The position numbers and the translations under genes were made by a program. The notes beneath the pieces were generated by a model that ran no database searches, was not told the DNA's origin, and saw nothing but the letters and a program-made list of their open reading frames with translations. From Anaerolineaceae bacterium (GTDB lineage Bacteria > Chloroflexota > Anaerolineae > Aggregatilineales > Phototrophicaceae): 64,000 nucleotides of DNA. Positions 15,658 through 23,241 of the stretch are shown piece by piece. The first letter of the stretch is position 1. Each line of letters opens with the position of its first letter. The stretch covers positions 76,636 to 140,635 of the forward strand of contig PABP01000032.1 of the NCBI GenBank assembly GCA_002699585.1, written 5' to 3'.

Positions 15658-16856
15658 GCGAACAAGTCCAGCAAACACAGACACAAGATAGTCGCCTCGG
15701 CGGGATTGCCTGGGCACTTGCTCTTGTGCCACTCATTCTTTTAGGTATCATCGCGGCTCTCATTGTCACAACTGAAGGTGGTTTGTCTGAGCTGTCAGGA
15801 CCACCAATTGAGCAGGTTTCAATACAGCGGATTATTTTGCCAGAACCGGGGCGGATCGTTGTTGAAGTTGTCAATGATGGACCACAAGATGTGACCATTC
15901 CACAAGTTTTGGTCGATGAAGCATACTGGCAATTCACTGCCGAACCATCAACCACGATTCCACGATTTGGACGGGCGACATTTACGATCCCATATCCCTG
16001 GGTAGCAGAGGAAGCCCATGAGGTCGTTCTAGTCACAGAACTTGGTGGTACATTCGCAGGGGAGATCGCTGTAGCAGTGGAATCACCAGCACCATCAACA
16101 GACCTATTTGCACGCTTTGGCTTAGTCGGCTTCTATGTTGGTATCATTCCGGTATTGCTCGGCATGTTATGGTATCCATTTATGCGAAGACTTGGCACAC
16201 AGGGTATGAACTTCGTGTTGTCACTCACAATTGGTTTGCTGGTGTTTTTAGCGGTTGGCACATGGCTTGATGCACAGGAATTTGCCGCTGAGTTGCCGCA
16301 ATTCTGGCAGGGCGTACCTATGGTTATTTTCATTGCCTTGATTACACTGGGAGTGTTGATCGCGGTGAGTAGCGTCCGACAAGGGCAAGAAAGCACACCG
16401 TTAGGTATCTCCTATCGAATTGCACTTGGGATTGGTCTACACAATCTTGGTGAAGGTTTAGCAATTGGTGCAGCTTTTGCGCTGGGAGAAGCTGCTCTTG
16501 GAACATTTCTGATTCTTGGCTTCACCCTTCATAACATCACAGAAGGCGTTGGTATCGCCGCGCCAATAGTTCGCAAGAATCCAGGTTTACAGCACTTTGG
16601 ATTACTGTTACTTCTAGCTGGCGGACCAGCAGTTCTCGGTACATGGATTGGTGGGTTTGCCTTCAGTCCCATTCTTGCTACCATTTTTCTCGCTATCGGT
16701 GTCGGTGCAATCCTTCAAGTCGTGTGGGAGGTTGGCAAACTCATTGCGCGAGATAGCACCCGAATAGGCTTACCGATTATCAACTGGGTTAATCTGAGTG
16801 GTGTCACAGTAGGCATTGCGATCATGTACTTCACAGCATTTCTTGTGAAATTCTAA
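15654..16856 (+). CDS. ZIP-family transporter with N-terminal extracytoplasmic beta domain
   Basis: A 400-residue membrane protein. After one N-terminal helix (about 18-40) comes a beta-rich domain of about 110 residues (RIILPEPGRIVVEVVNDGP..., cupredoxin-like in strand pattern but without copper ligands), then eight helices. Here the canonical ZIP pore motifs are present: GLHNLGEGLAIG and TLHNITEGVGIA supply two H-N-x-x-E-G blocks, unlike the two ZIPs in the other operons. It overlaps the oxidase gene by 4 nt (ATGA). Coupled expression with an oxidase suggests uptake or export of a metal whose redox state is set by the oxidase, for example Fe or Cu. The fused exterior domain may dock the oxidase; that is inference. 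Confidence 0.8.
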   Translation: MSEQVQQTQTQDSRLGGIAWALALVPLILLGIIAALIVTTEGGLSELSGPPIEQVSIQRIILPEPGRIVVEVVNDGPQDVTIPQVLVDEAYWQFTAEPSTTIPRFGRATFTIPYPWVAEEAHEVVLVTELGGTFAGEIAVAVESPAPSTDLFARFGLVGFYVGIIPVLLGMLWYPFMRRLGTQGMNFVLSLTIGLLVFLAVGTWLDAQEFAAELPQFWQGVPMVIFIALITLGVLIAVSSVRQGQESTPLGISYRIALGIGLHNLGEGLAIGAAFALGEAALGTFLILGFTLHNITEGVGIAAPIVRKNPGLQHFGLLLLLAGGPAVLGTWIGGFAFSPILATIFLAIGVGAILQVVWEVGKLIARDSTRIGLPIINWVNLSGVTVGIAIMYFTAFLVKF

Positions 16857-16867
16857 AAAGGACACCT

Positions 16868-17605
16868 ATGGTTGATATCACAATGAAACAGGTTAAAAAG
16901 ACAACCCCCAAAGGCGTCACTCGTATTGTTACAACTGTTGTGTTGGGTACCATTGCATTGGGGGCTTTAGCCGTAGGATATATCTGGTTTTCAGGTGGCG
17001 ATGGGCGTGCTAGCGAACCCATCGCCGCACCAAGCCTAAATATTCAACCAGGCGATTCAAGAGTGTTATTCAGTATCATTCCTGAACAGTCCGAAGCTCT
17101 ATTCCGTATTGATGAAGTTCTTCTCGGAGACACGAAAATTGTGGTAGGTACAACTGATCGGATTGCAGGTGAAATGCTTGTTGATTGGGACGACCCTGCC
17201 AACTCTCAACTGGGATTGATAAGAGTCAATCTACGAACCCTTTCAACAGATAACGAATTCCGCGATCGCGCTCTGCGTGGACAAATTCTCGAGGCTGATC
17301 AAGACAAATATGAATTTGCTGATTTCATACCCGTAGAACTACTCCAATTGCCTTCTAGTATTGCAGTTGGGGACTCTGTTGACTTTCAGATACGAGGCAA
17401 TCTTACAGTCCATGGAGTAACCCGTGAAGTTATCTTTGATGCCACATTAACAATCGTCAGCAATAGTCACATTGAGGGTAATGCACAGGCTACAGTAAGG
17501 TATCAGGATTTTGACATGACGATCCCAGAAGCACCTGGTGTCGCTAAGGTATCTGATCAAGTTGAGCTGGAAATCAGTTTTGTTGCCCAGGCACTTGTTG
17601 AATAG
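16868..17605 (+). CDS. YceI-like membrane-anchored lipid-binding domain protein
   Basis: A 245-residue protein with a single N-terminal helix (about 20-38, ending in SGGDGRAS) and an exported YceI-type beta barrel. Hallmarks are SEALFRIDEVLLG, the repeated barrel strands with LRTLSTDNEFRDRAL, GNLTVHGVTREV (the conserved L-T-x-H-G-x-T) and the final strand ELEISF. YceI proteins bind isoprenoid quinones or similar lipids in the periplasm. It starts 12 bp after the ZIP gene with AGGA before the ATG, so it is the third gene of the oxidase operon. A role in delivering quinone or protecting against periplasmic redox stress would fit, but is not shown. Confidence 0.8.
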   Translation: MVDITMKQVKKTTPKGVTRIVTTVVLGTIALGALAVGYIWFSGGDGRASEPIAAPSLNIQPGDSRVLFSIIPEQSEALFRIDEVLLGDTKIVVGTTDRIAGEMLVDWDDPANSQLGLIRVNLRTLSTDNEFRDRALRGQILEADQDKYEFADFIPVELLQLPSSIAVGDSVDFQIRGNLTVHGVTREVIFDATLTIVSNSHIEGNAQATVRYQDFDMTIPEAPGVAKVSDQVELEISFVAQALVE

Positions 17606-17615
17606 AAAGTCTCCT

Positions 17616-17822
17616 TTATTCTAGCCTCTCCTGCTGTCCGAGTGGTTTTGAAACGAAACAGTGACCACTGTACTGTTCAAAAACATCTGACAAATTGGAG
17701 GCTGGATCGGTGGTGACGATTAAGACTCGCTTGCCGGAGTCCGCAGCACGGACGGCGGTTGTGCAAGCCATCGTCGTTTTACCAACGCCACCTTTGCCAG
17801 AGAAAAAGATAAATTCAGTCAC
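17616..17822 (-). pseudogene. arsA: Truncated ArsA ATPase, N-terminal 68 residues only
   Basis: The frame begins exactly like ArsA, the ATPase subunit of arsenite pumps: FIFFSGKGGVGKTTMACTTA is the P-loop (deviant Walker A), and VLIVTTDPASNLSDVFEQ is the A-prime motif. Homology stops near residue 55 and the frame ends after an unrelated tail; ArsA proteins are normally 300-580 residues. Everything downstream is occupied by the oppositely oriented YceI gene, so the catalytic and signal-transduction parts have been lost. The gene lies 5 bp after arsD, as in normal arsRDA operons. It is unlikely to power a pump; ACR3 in this window works without ArsA. Confidence 0.85.
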
Positions 17823-17827
17823 GATGG

Positions 17828-18184
17828 TTACTCCTTATTCAGGGCTTCCTGAACCTCTTCCAATGTAGGATACGCACCCACTTTAATCACCTGACCGCGT
17901 ATTATGGTAATGGGTAGTGCGTCCATCTGTCTCTCGCGTACCAGCCGCATGACCTCTGCATTCTGCATGAAAGCATTGGGATGGCTGATCATCTGATAGC
18001 GTTCCAGTTCTGTTTCAGCATCTTTCAACTTGATGACCATCTCGTTGACATCCAGTAGCGTTTGGTCAAGTGTAGGGCCGCATAAACCAGTCGGACAGCA
18101 CATTGGCGGATCGAAAAACTCCACGTCACCAGACATTGGCTGGGAAGATGTTGGCGCATCAAAGAAAGTGACATTCCCATTCAT
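17828..18184 (-). CDS. arsD: ArsD arsenic metallochaperone
   Basis: A 118-residue cytosolic protein that in known systems carries As(III) via a Cys triad to ArsA. The essential triad is present as CC-x4-C (MCCPTGLCGP, Cys29, Cys30, Cys35). The body (LLDVNEMVIKLK..., FMQNAEVMRLVRERQMDALPITIIRGQVIKVGAYPTLEEV) is the thioredoxin-like ArsD fold. The N-terminus is unusual: residues 2-11 and 18-27 are an imperfect duplication (GNVTFFDAP and GDVEFFDPP), shifting the triad about 17 residues from its usual place. ATG 18184 follows AAAGG; an internal ATG (18136) would give the standard length but lacks a ribosome site. Its partner ArsA is truncated here, so any metal transfer must go elsewhere. Confidence 0.88.
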   Translation of the reverse strand: MNGNVTFFDAPTSSQPMSGDVEFFDPPMCCPTGLCGPTLDQTLLDVNEMVIKLKDAETELERYQMISHPNAFMQNAEVMRLVRERQMDALPITIIRGQVIKVGAYPTLEEVQEALNKE

Positions 18185-18250
18185 GGTTGATAACCTTTCA
18201 TAAATAGCTGTCTGTATTGGCAGATAAAAAAAGAGGTTGGATAGTGTGGG

Positions 18251-18622
18251 CTATCCCGAATTGTTTTCCATTGTTGCCAATAGATGGCGTAAGGCTGCAA
18301 CCTTCGTCGGATTCACCCGATGATGCACCCATACGCCATGTGATTCTGAAGTAATCAGCCCTGCATCGCGCAGCACTTTGAGGTGATGTGAAATGGTTGG
18401 CTGTGTTAATTCAAAGTGACGTTCAATGTCGCAGGCACAGGTTTCGCCCTTGCCCTGGCTGATAAGATCCAGGATCTGAACACGCACAGGATGACTGAGA
18501 GCTTTGAACATAGCCGCAAACGTTTCAGCTTCTTCCAACTGAACCCGTAGCTCCAGCGTGGGATCACAGGTTCTCCGATTTGCCCCAGTCTCAAGTTCCA
18601 GAATTTGTACATTTTGATTCAT
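18251..18622 (-). CDS. arsR: ArsR arsenite-responsive repressor
   Basis: A 123-residue winged-helix repressor heading the arsR-arsD-arsA run. The alpha3 metal site ETCACDIERHF (Cys62, Cys64) matches the ELCVCDL site of classic ArsR, and an extra Cys19 in the N-terminal tail may complete a three-thiol As(III) site. Recognition helix: ELTQPTISHHLKVLRDAGLI. The frame is open from a GTG at 18637, but that codon is part of the GAGGAAGG ribosome site, so ATG 18622 is the true start. Binding of As(III)/Sb(III) should release it from the operator region at 18651-18698, which lies between this operon and the diverging arsE-arsP run and may control both. Confidence 0.88.
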   Translation of the reverse strand: MNQNVQILELETGANRRTCDPTLELRVQLEEAETFAAMFKALSHPVRVQILDLISQGKGETCACDIERHFELTQPTISHHLKVLRDAGLITSESHGVWVHHRVNPTKVAALRHLLATMENNSG

Positions 18623-18650
18623 AAGTACCTTCCTCACCTATGTCAAAGAG

Positions 18651-18698
18651 AGTATAGCACAAAGACATTCAAAAGTATCTATATAGAGAATTATCTAT
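18651..18698. promoter_or_regulatory. arsR promoter and operator region
   Basis: On the minus strand an extended -10 (TGC-TATACT, plus-strand 18651-18659) lies about 30 bp from the arsR start. Upstream are direct repeats TATCTAT (18676-18682 and 18692-18698) and a 10-bp perfect palindrome TCTATATAGA (18678-18687). These AT-rich elements are the best candidates for ArsR binding. No clear plus-strand -35/-10 pair for the diverging operon could be assigned. Confidence 0.45.
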
Positions 18699-18801
18699 GT
18701 CATCGGTTTGAGATGACATGCGCCACTGCTGAATAGCCGTGTCGAGTGCTAACCTATATTCAAGAGTTTGAATGCAGAGTTCACGCGGAAGGATAAAAAC
18801 C

Positions 18802-19053
18802 ATGTTAACAATCAAAATTCTCGGTTCTGGATGCCCCAATTGCAAACGACTGGAACGAGAAGTCAACGATGCTCTGTCAGGGCAGGCAGTCGATTTTGAA
18901 GTTATCAAAGTCACCGATTACGCTGACATCATGACCTACGGCATTATGAGTACACCGGGATTGGTCATGAACGAAACCGTCCTTTCTACCGGGCGCATCC
19001 CAAAACGCCAACAAATTATCGACTGGGCACTCCAGTATCAGACTGCTGAATAG
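18802..19053 (+). CDS. arsE: Small thioredoxin-like protein, probable ArsE
   Basis: An 83-residue thioredoxin-fold protein with the redox motif CPNC (Cys11, Cys14) on the first loop, and STPGLVMNE giving the cis-Pro loop. This is the Thioredoxin_3/MTH895-like family. In organoarsenical operons a protein of this kind (ArsE) is found with ArsF and ArsG, which together are linked to reduction of nitro-phenylarsenicals and efflux of the amine; the presence of ArsF- and ArsG-like genes just downstream supports the name. ATG 18802 follows GGAAGG; an ATG 10 codons earlier lacks a ribosome site. First gene of the long plus-strand arsenic run. It could instead be a generic electron donor to ArsP or ArsF. 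Confidence 0.7.
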   Translation: MLTIKILGSGCPNCKRLEREVNDALSGQAVDFEVIKVTDYADIMTYGIMSTPGLVMNETVLSTGRIPKRQQIIDWALQYQTAE

Positions 19054-19072
19054 GAAAGGGAGTGGCTTACAC

Positions 19073-20134
19073 ATGCAATTGGCACAACTCAAACCAACCC
19101 GCAAAGATCAGCGGCCATTCCTTATTGTTGCCGTTCTGGCAGTGCTCTGGTTCATTGCTTACAACAATCTGCAAGCAATTGCGGATTGGGTGACATACAC
19201 AGTACTGGACTTCAGCCGCGAAGATCAACTGGGCGAAGCACTCAATTTCTTCATCTATGACACGCCGAAGTTACTGCTGCTGCTTTCCGGCATGATTTTT
19301 CTCATCACACTGGTACAGACCTTCATCGACACCAATAAGGTGCGTGAAGTCGTCGAGAAGCGTGGCGAGGGAATCGGCAACCTGATGGCTTCCCTCTTTG
19401 GTGCGATTACGCCCTTCTGTTCCTGTTCGTCTGTGCCGTTGTTCATCGGTTTTGTGCAGGCAGGCATTCCGTTGGGGATCACGTTCTCATTCCTGATTAC
19501 CTCACCGATTATGAATGAAGTGGCATTTGTGCTGCTGCTGGGACTTTTCGGCTGGAAGGTAGCTCTATTGTATCTGGCATCGGGTATCACCATTGGCATT
19601 GTTGCCGGGCTGATTCTGGGACGGATGAATCTGGAAAACTACGTTGAAGATTTTGTCTATGCCATCAAGGCCAAAGGTGGTCAGCCAGGTGTTGCTGTTG
19701 CAATAGAAGAAAAACCGACCTGGGAAGAGCGCTTCCAGCAGGCAGGCGAGAGTACCCGCGAAATCGTCGGTAAAGTGTGGTTGTTTGTCATCATTGGTAT
19801 TGGAATCGGTGCGTTCATTCATGGATTTGTCCCGGAAGATGCGCTTTCAGATGTGATGGGAGCCGGGGCGTGGTGGTCTGTACCGGCGGCAGTGCTACTG
19901 GGTATTCCCCTTTATTCCAATGCCGCAGGCATCATCCCGATTGTGAGTGCGCTACTGGGCAAAGGCGCGGCACTGGGTACCGTTCTGGCGTTTATGATGT
20001 CGGTGGTTGCGCTCAGTTTACCGGAGATGATCATTCTGCGAAAAGTCCTGAAGCCGCGTTTGATCGCCATATTTGTCGGCGTAGTCGCTGTGAGCATCAT
20101 CCTCACCGGCTATCTGTTTAATCTGGTGATTTAA
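19073..20134 (+). CDS. arsP: ArsP-type organoarsenical permease (UPF0718/DUF318)
   Basis: A 353-residue inner-membrane permease with about eight to ten helices. The family signature TPFCSCSSVPLF near residues 113-124 carries the paired cysteines thought to bind trivalent arsenicals. A second half repeats the fold, ending LSLPEMIILRKVLKP. A cytosolic loop of about 45 residues (ENYVEDFVYAIKAKGG...) separates the two halves. Characterised ArsP proteins export methylated or aromatic As(III) such as MAs(III) and trivalent roxarsone. It follows arsE by 19 bp with AAAGGGAG upstream. Position next to ArsE/F/G supports organoarsenical handling, though related permeases also serve other soft metals. 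Confidence 0.85.
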   Translation: MQLAQLKPTRKDQRPFLIVAVLAVLWFIAYNNLQAIADWVTYTVLDFSREDQLGEALNFFIYDTPKLLLLLSGMIFLITLVQTFIDTNKVREVVEKRGEGIGNLMASLFGAITPFCSCSSVPLFIGFVQAGIPLGITFSFLITSPIMNEVAFVLLLGLFGWKVALLYLASGITIGIVAGLILGRMNLENYVEDFVYAIKAKGGQPGVAVAIEEKPTWEERFQQAGESTREIVGKVWLFVIIGIGIGAFIHGFVPEDALSDVMGAGAWWSVPAAVLLGIPLYSNAAGIIPIVSALLGKGAALGTVLAFMMSVVALSLPEMIILRKVLKPRLIAIFVGVVAVSIILTGYLFNLVI

Positions 20135-20149
20135 GCGAGGACGCATACG

Positions 20150-20623
20150 ATGAAAGCCAAACCCGTCATAACCCTAGCCTTGCTCGCTTTCGTTGCCCTC
20201 AGTGTTATCACTCTGGTTGTGAACCAACTTGAAGGCAATGCCGCGTCTGAAGCCAGCGATATAAGCGACCTTCAGACGTTGGAGGATCGACTTGTAGTTT
20301 ACTACTTCCTTGGAACTGCACGCTGTTATACATGCAGGCTCATTGAGTCGCATACCAGAGATATTGTCGAAGCGACATATGCCGATCAGTTGATGCGTGG
20401 GCAGATAGAGTTCAGGGTCATCAATGTCGAGACACGCGACACTGTGCATTTTATCGAGGATTATCGGCTTTCTTCGCCTTCTGTCGTACTTGCCCGATTT
20501 GCTAACAACGTACAGGCAGAATGGAAGAACCTTGATAGAGTCTGGCAGTTTGTCGGCTCTGAGTCCACATTCCGAACGTACATTCAGGATGAAATCACAG
20601 CGATGATGCAGGGCAGTCTCTAA
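20150..20623 (+). CDS. arsF: ArsF-like thioredoxin-fold protein
   Basis: A 157-residue protein anchored or exported through an N-terminal helix (PVITLALLAFVALSVITLVV). The outer domain has YYFLGTARCYTCRLIE with a CxxC pair (Cys59, Cys62), matching the YYF-x-G-x-x-R-C-x-x-C block of the family annotated as nitrophenyl-compound nitroreductase subunit ArsF. In arsEFG systems it is linked to reduction of nitro groups on aromatic arsenicals, although no flavin site is evident, so direct catalysis is doubtful and a thiol-relay role looks more natural. It starts 16 bp after arsP and its stop TAA overlaps the ATG of the next gene. Confidence 0.75.
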   Translation: MKAKPVITLALLAFVALSVITLVVNQLEGNAASEASDISDLQTLEDRLVVYYFLGTARCYTCRLIESHTRDIVEATYADQLMRGQIEFRVINVETRDTVHFIEDYRLSSPSVVLARFANNVQAEWKNLDRVWQFVGSESTFRTYIQDEITAMMQGSL

Positions 20624-21318
20624 TGGAAGATTGGACCGTTGCTTTAGTTTCCGCCTTTTGGTTCGGTGTATTGACATCGATCAGCCCATGCCCTCTGGCC
20701 ACAAATATCGCGGCAATCTCTTTTGTTGGCCGACGGGTGGATAACCCAAGACAGGTTCTCGTCGCTGGATTGCTCTACACTGGCGGGCGGATGCTTACCT
20801 ACATTGTACTGGGGACCGTGCTGGTCACCAGTCTGCTCTCTGTTCCATCCCTATCCTATGCTTTACAGAAGTACATGAACCTCGCACTGGGTCCGTTATT
20901 GATCCTGGTGGGCATGGTATTGATGGAACTTATCACGTTCCAGATCGGTGGATCAGGTATTAGCGAATCTATGCAGAAGCGTGTAGAGGGTTTGAATGTT
21001 TGGGGCGCAGGATTACTCGGTATCCTGTTTGCCCTTTCTTTCTGCCCAACCTCGGCGGCGCTTTTTTTCGGTAGTGTACTGCCACTCGCAGTGAAGTGGC
21101 AATCTGAGGTGATGCTACCCGCAATCTACGGTATTGCTACGGGCTTGCCGGTGGTCCTCTTCGCGGGATTGATCGCAGTCGGAGCCCAAAAGGTAGCGAA
21201 GGCATATGACCGTGTGGTGAGTTTTGAACGTTGGGCACGCTATATCACGGGAGGTCTTTTTATTCTCGTGGGTATCTACTACTGCCTTGTCTATATCTTC
21301 GGCATATCGCTTTTCTGA
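20623..21318 (+). CDS. arsG: ArsG-like permease (DsbD/CcdA-type)
   Basis: A 231-residue six-helix membrane protein of the CcdA/DsbD electron-transfer fold. Each half has a Cys-Pro motif: TSISPCPLATNIA (near residue 23) and LSFCPTSAALFFG (near 133), the pair that in CcdA carries electrons across the membrane. Proteins of this subtype beside ArsF are named ArsG, assigned to efflux of aminobenzylarsenicals, but the retained Cys pair also fits transport of reductant from cytosolic thioredoxin (the ArsE-like protein) to the exported ArsF-like protein. Overlap with arsF by one base shows tight coupling. Confidence 0.78.
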   Translation: MEDWTVALVSAFWFGVLTSISPCPLATNIAAISFVGRRVDNPRQVLVAGLLYTGGRMLTYIVLGTVLVTSLLSVPSLSYALQKYMNLALGPLLILVGMVLMELITFQIGGSGISESMQKRVEGLNVWGAGLLGILFALSFCPTSAALFFGSVLPLAVKWQSEVMLPAIYGIATGLPVVLFAGLIAVGAQKVAKAYDRVVSFERWARYITGGLFILVGIYYCLVYIFGISLF

Positions 21319-21368
21319 TTGTGCATGTGTCGTGACCATATCGTGATTTGCTGAGAAAGGAAAAGATC

Positions 21369-22121
21369 GTGTGGGAACATTCAGACTTAGAAGCTGTTCA
21401 GACACTCGCTAAACGGATGATGGCTGTCCTGGAACTGTCTGGCTCGCCTGTTGGGGTACGGTTGCTACATGAAGGCTCCGAACTGCCTGCGGGTGTCCGC
21501 GTGCTGAATCAGTACCGCTACTGTCAGGCACTCATGCTGGCACGGCGTGGAGAACACGTCTTGCTCGACGGGCATGGTATTGCCTGTCCGGCGGCGGCAG
21601 CAGCCTTTGGTTTCCGCCCGCTGCCGAAGGAACTGCAATCGGGCAGAGGCTTAGTCGGTTTTGGTATCGTCAAAGATCCCGTTGTCGGGCAGAAAATGTT
21701 TGAGTGGATGCCGCGCCTGGAATCCGGCTGGCTCAGGCAGCTTCATCTTTATCCACTCGATGAAGCGGAATATGAGCCTGATCTGGTAGTGGTAGAAGAT
21801 GAGGTAGAGAAACTAATGTGGATCGGGCTGGCTAATCTGAACGTCACTGGTGGTGAACGGATTGAGGCTTCGACGGCGATCCTGCAAGCTGCTTGTGTAG
21901 ACTCGACCATCATCCCTTATCAGGAACACCGGCTCAATATGAGTTATGGGTGTTATGGCTGCCGGGATGCGACCGATATTGGGCAGAATGAAACCGTACT
22001 GGGCTTCCCCGGCGATTTGCTGCCTGCAATTGGTGAACACCTTGAATATCTGGCAGAAAAAGCGATGCCCGTATCACGATCCAAACGAGCATTGGCTGGA
22101 CTTGAGAAACGCCAATCTTGA
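21369..22121 (+). CDS. DUF169 domain protein
   Basis: A 250-residue soluble protein of the DUF169 family, whose function is unknown. Recognisable blocks are SGSPVGVRLLHEG, the Cys-containing YCQALMLARRGE, GIACPAAAAAFGF, and a C-terminal YGCYGCRDATDIG with Cys-x2-Cys. The four or more conserved cysteines suggest a metal or Fe-S centre. The frame opens with a TTG at 21348, but the GTG at 21369 has AAAGGAAAAG in front and is taken as start. It lies between arsG and the ArsR-PIG-L fusion in a co-directional arsenic run, so an arsenic- or thiol-linked role is suggested only by position. Confidence 0.7.
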   Translation: MWEHSDLEAVQTLAKRMMAVLELSGSPVGVRLLHEGSELPAGVRVLNQYRYCQALMLARRGEHVLLDGHGIACPAAAAAFGFRPLPKELQSGRGLVGFGIVKDPVVGQKMFEWMPRLESGWLRQLHLYPLDEAEYEPDLVVVEDEVEKLMWIGLANLNVTGGERIEASTAILQAACVDSTIIPYQEHRLNMSYGCYGCRDATDIGQNETVLGFPGDLLPAIGEHLEYLAEKAMPVSRSKRALAGLEKRQS

Positions 22122-22200
22122 TAGTTGGTTGCAGTTTAGTGTGCCTACAATAGGCTAGCTCGTTATAAACAAGGTTTTTAGCGTAGCAGGTAAAAAACAG

Positions 22201-23241
22201 ATGCGCGATACAGCCTGTTGTGATCTAAATGACTTTTTGAAGGCAGTGGCAGATGATACGCGCCAACGCATTCTGTTTCTCTTGCGCAACCGAGAGATGA
22301 GTGTAAGTGAACTCGATACACACCTGGCTGTCAGCCAACCGACTGTCTCACACCATCTTGCCATCTTACGGCGCTCCCAGCTTGTCACTGCGCGGTATGA
22401 AGGACGCTGGGTTTATTACCGAATAAACCCTGACTGTGTTAAAGAGTGTAGTGATGAAATTCGGGTGCATTTCAAGAAACCCATCCATCAACAAAACATG
22501 GAACATAAGCAGCCTGAGATGATAAAACGACGAATGGTAGTGATACTGGCACATCCTGATGATGAGAGTTTTCCATTAGGCGGTACGCTGGCTAAATATG
22601 CAGCAGAGGGTGTTGAGATTACGCTGGTATGTGCGACAAAGGGTGAAGCGGGTATTCCTGATTCATCCAGAGAGGAAACGGCACGCTTACGTGAGCATGA
22701 ACTGCTCACGGCGGCTGATGTGCTTGGATTGTCGGATGTGCGTTTTCTGGGGTGGCTGGATAGCGAACTGGATAAAGCGGATGAAAAGATCGTGATTGGT
22801 CAACTTGTGGCTATCCTGTCAGAAATACAGCCGCAGGTGGTTATCACGTTCGGCGCAGATGGTATCTCCGGTCATCCGGATCATATTGCTGTCCATCAGT
22901 TGACAACCGCTGCGTTTAAAGAGTCTGGCGTGCGAGGGTTACTGTATTACATCGCACCATCTGAAGCCACACAACAGGGATGTGGTGTTCTGCCACCAAG
23001 GGCGATCACTGGAGGCCCGACTATTGGCATTGATGTAAGTCAGTATCTTGTCACAAAGGTGCGGGCGACGCAGTGTCACGCCAGCCAGAACCCACCTTTC
23101 AGCGGTGATCCTAAGACAGAGGCTGAGCATCTTGCCTGCCATGAATATTTCGTGCTGGCATTTCCAGTTTTGGAATCCGTTACCACACACGATTTGTTCG
23201 AACAGAAATTAGAGATGGAGGTTCATCATGAACGAGCCTAA
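22201..23241 (+). CDS. ArsR-type regulator fused to a PIG-L/LmbE deacetylase
   Basis: A 346-residue two-domain protein. Residues 1-95 are a winged helix-turn-helix of the ArsR family (DDTRQRILFLLRNREMSVSEL, SQPTVSHHLAILRRS, GRWVYYRI). Residues 108-346 are a PIG-L/LmbE zinc hydrolase with both metal motifs intact: AHPDDE (117-122) and GHPDH (224-228, then VH). Enzymes of this family remove acetyl from GlcNAc conjugates, including the MshB and BshB steps of mycothiol and bacillithiol synthesis. Cys6-Cys7 and Cys79/Cys83 flank the HTH and could bind As(III). The frame is continuous, and internal ATG codons at the domain junction have no good ribosome site, so a true fusion is favoured. It overlaps the next gene by 14 nt. 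Confidence 0.85.
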   Translation: MRDTACCDLNDFLKAVADDTRQRILFLLRNREMSVSELDTHLAVSQPTVSHHLAILRRSQLVTARYEGRWVYYRINPDCVKECSDEIRVHFKKPIHQQNMEHKQPEMIKRRMVVILAHPDDESFPLGGTLAKYAAEGVEITLVCATKGEAGIPDSSREETARLREHELLTAADVLGLSDVRFLGWLDSELDKADEKIVIGQLVAILSEIQPQVVITFGADGISGHPDHIAVHQLTTAAFKESGVRGLLYYIAPSEATQQGCGVLPPRAITGGPTIGIDVSQYLVTKVRATQCHASQNPPFSGDPKTEAEHLACHEYFVLAFPVLESVTTHDLFEQKLEMEVHHERA

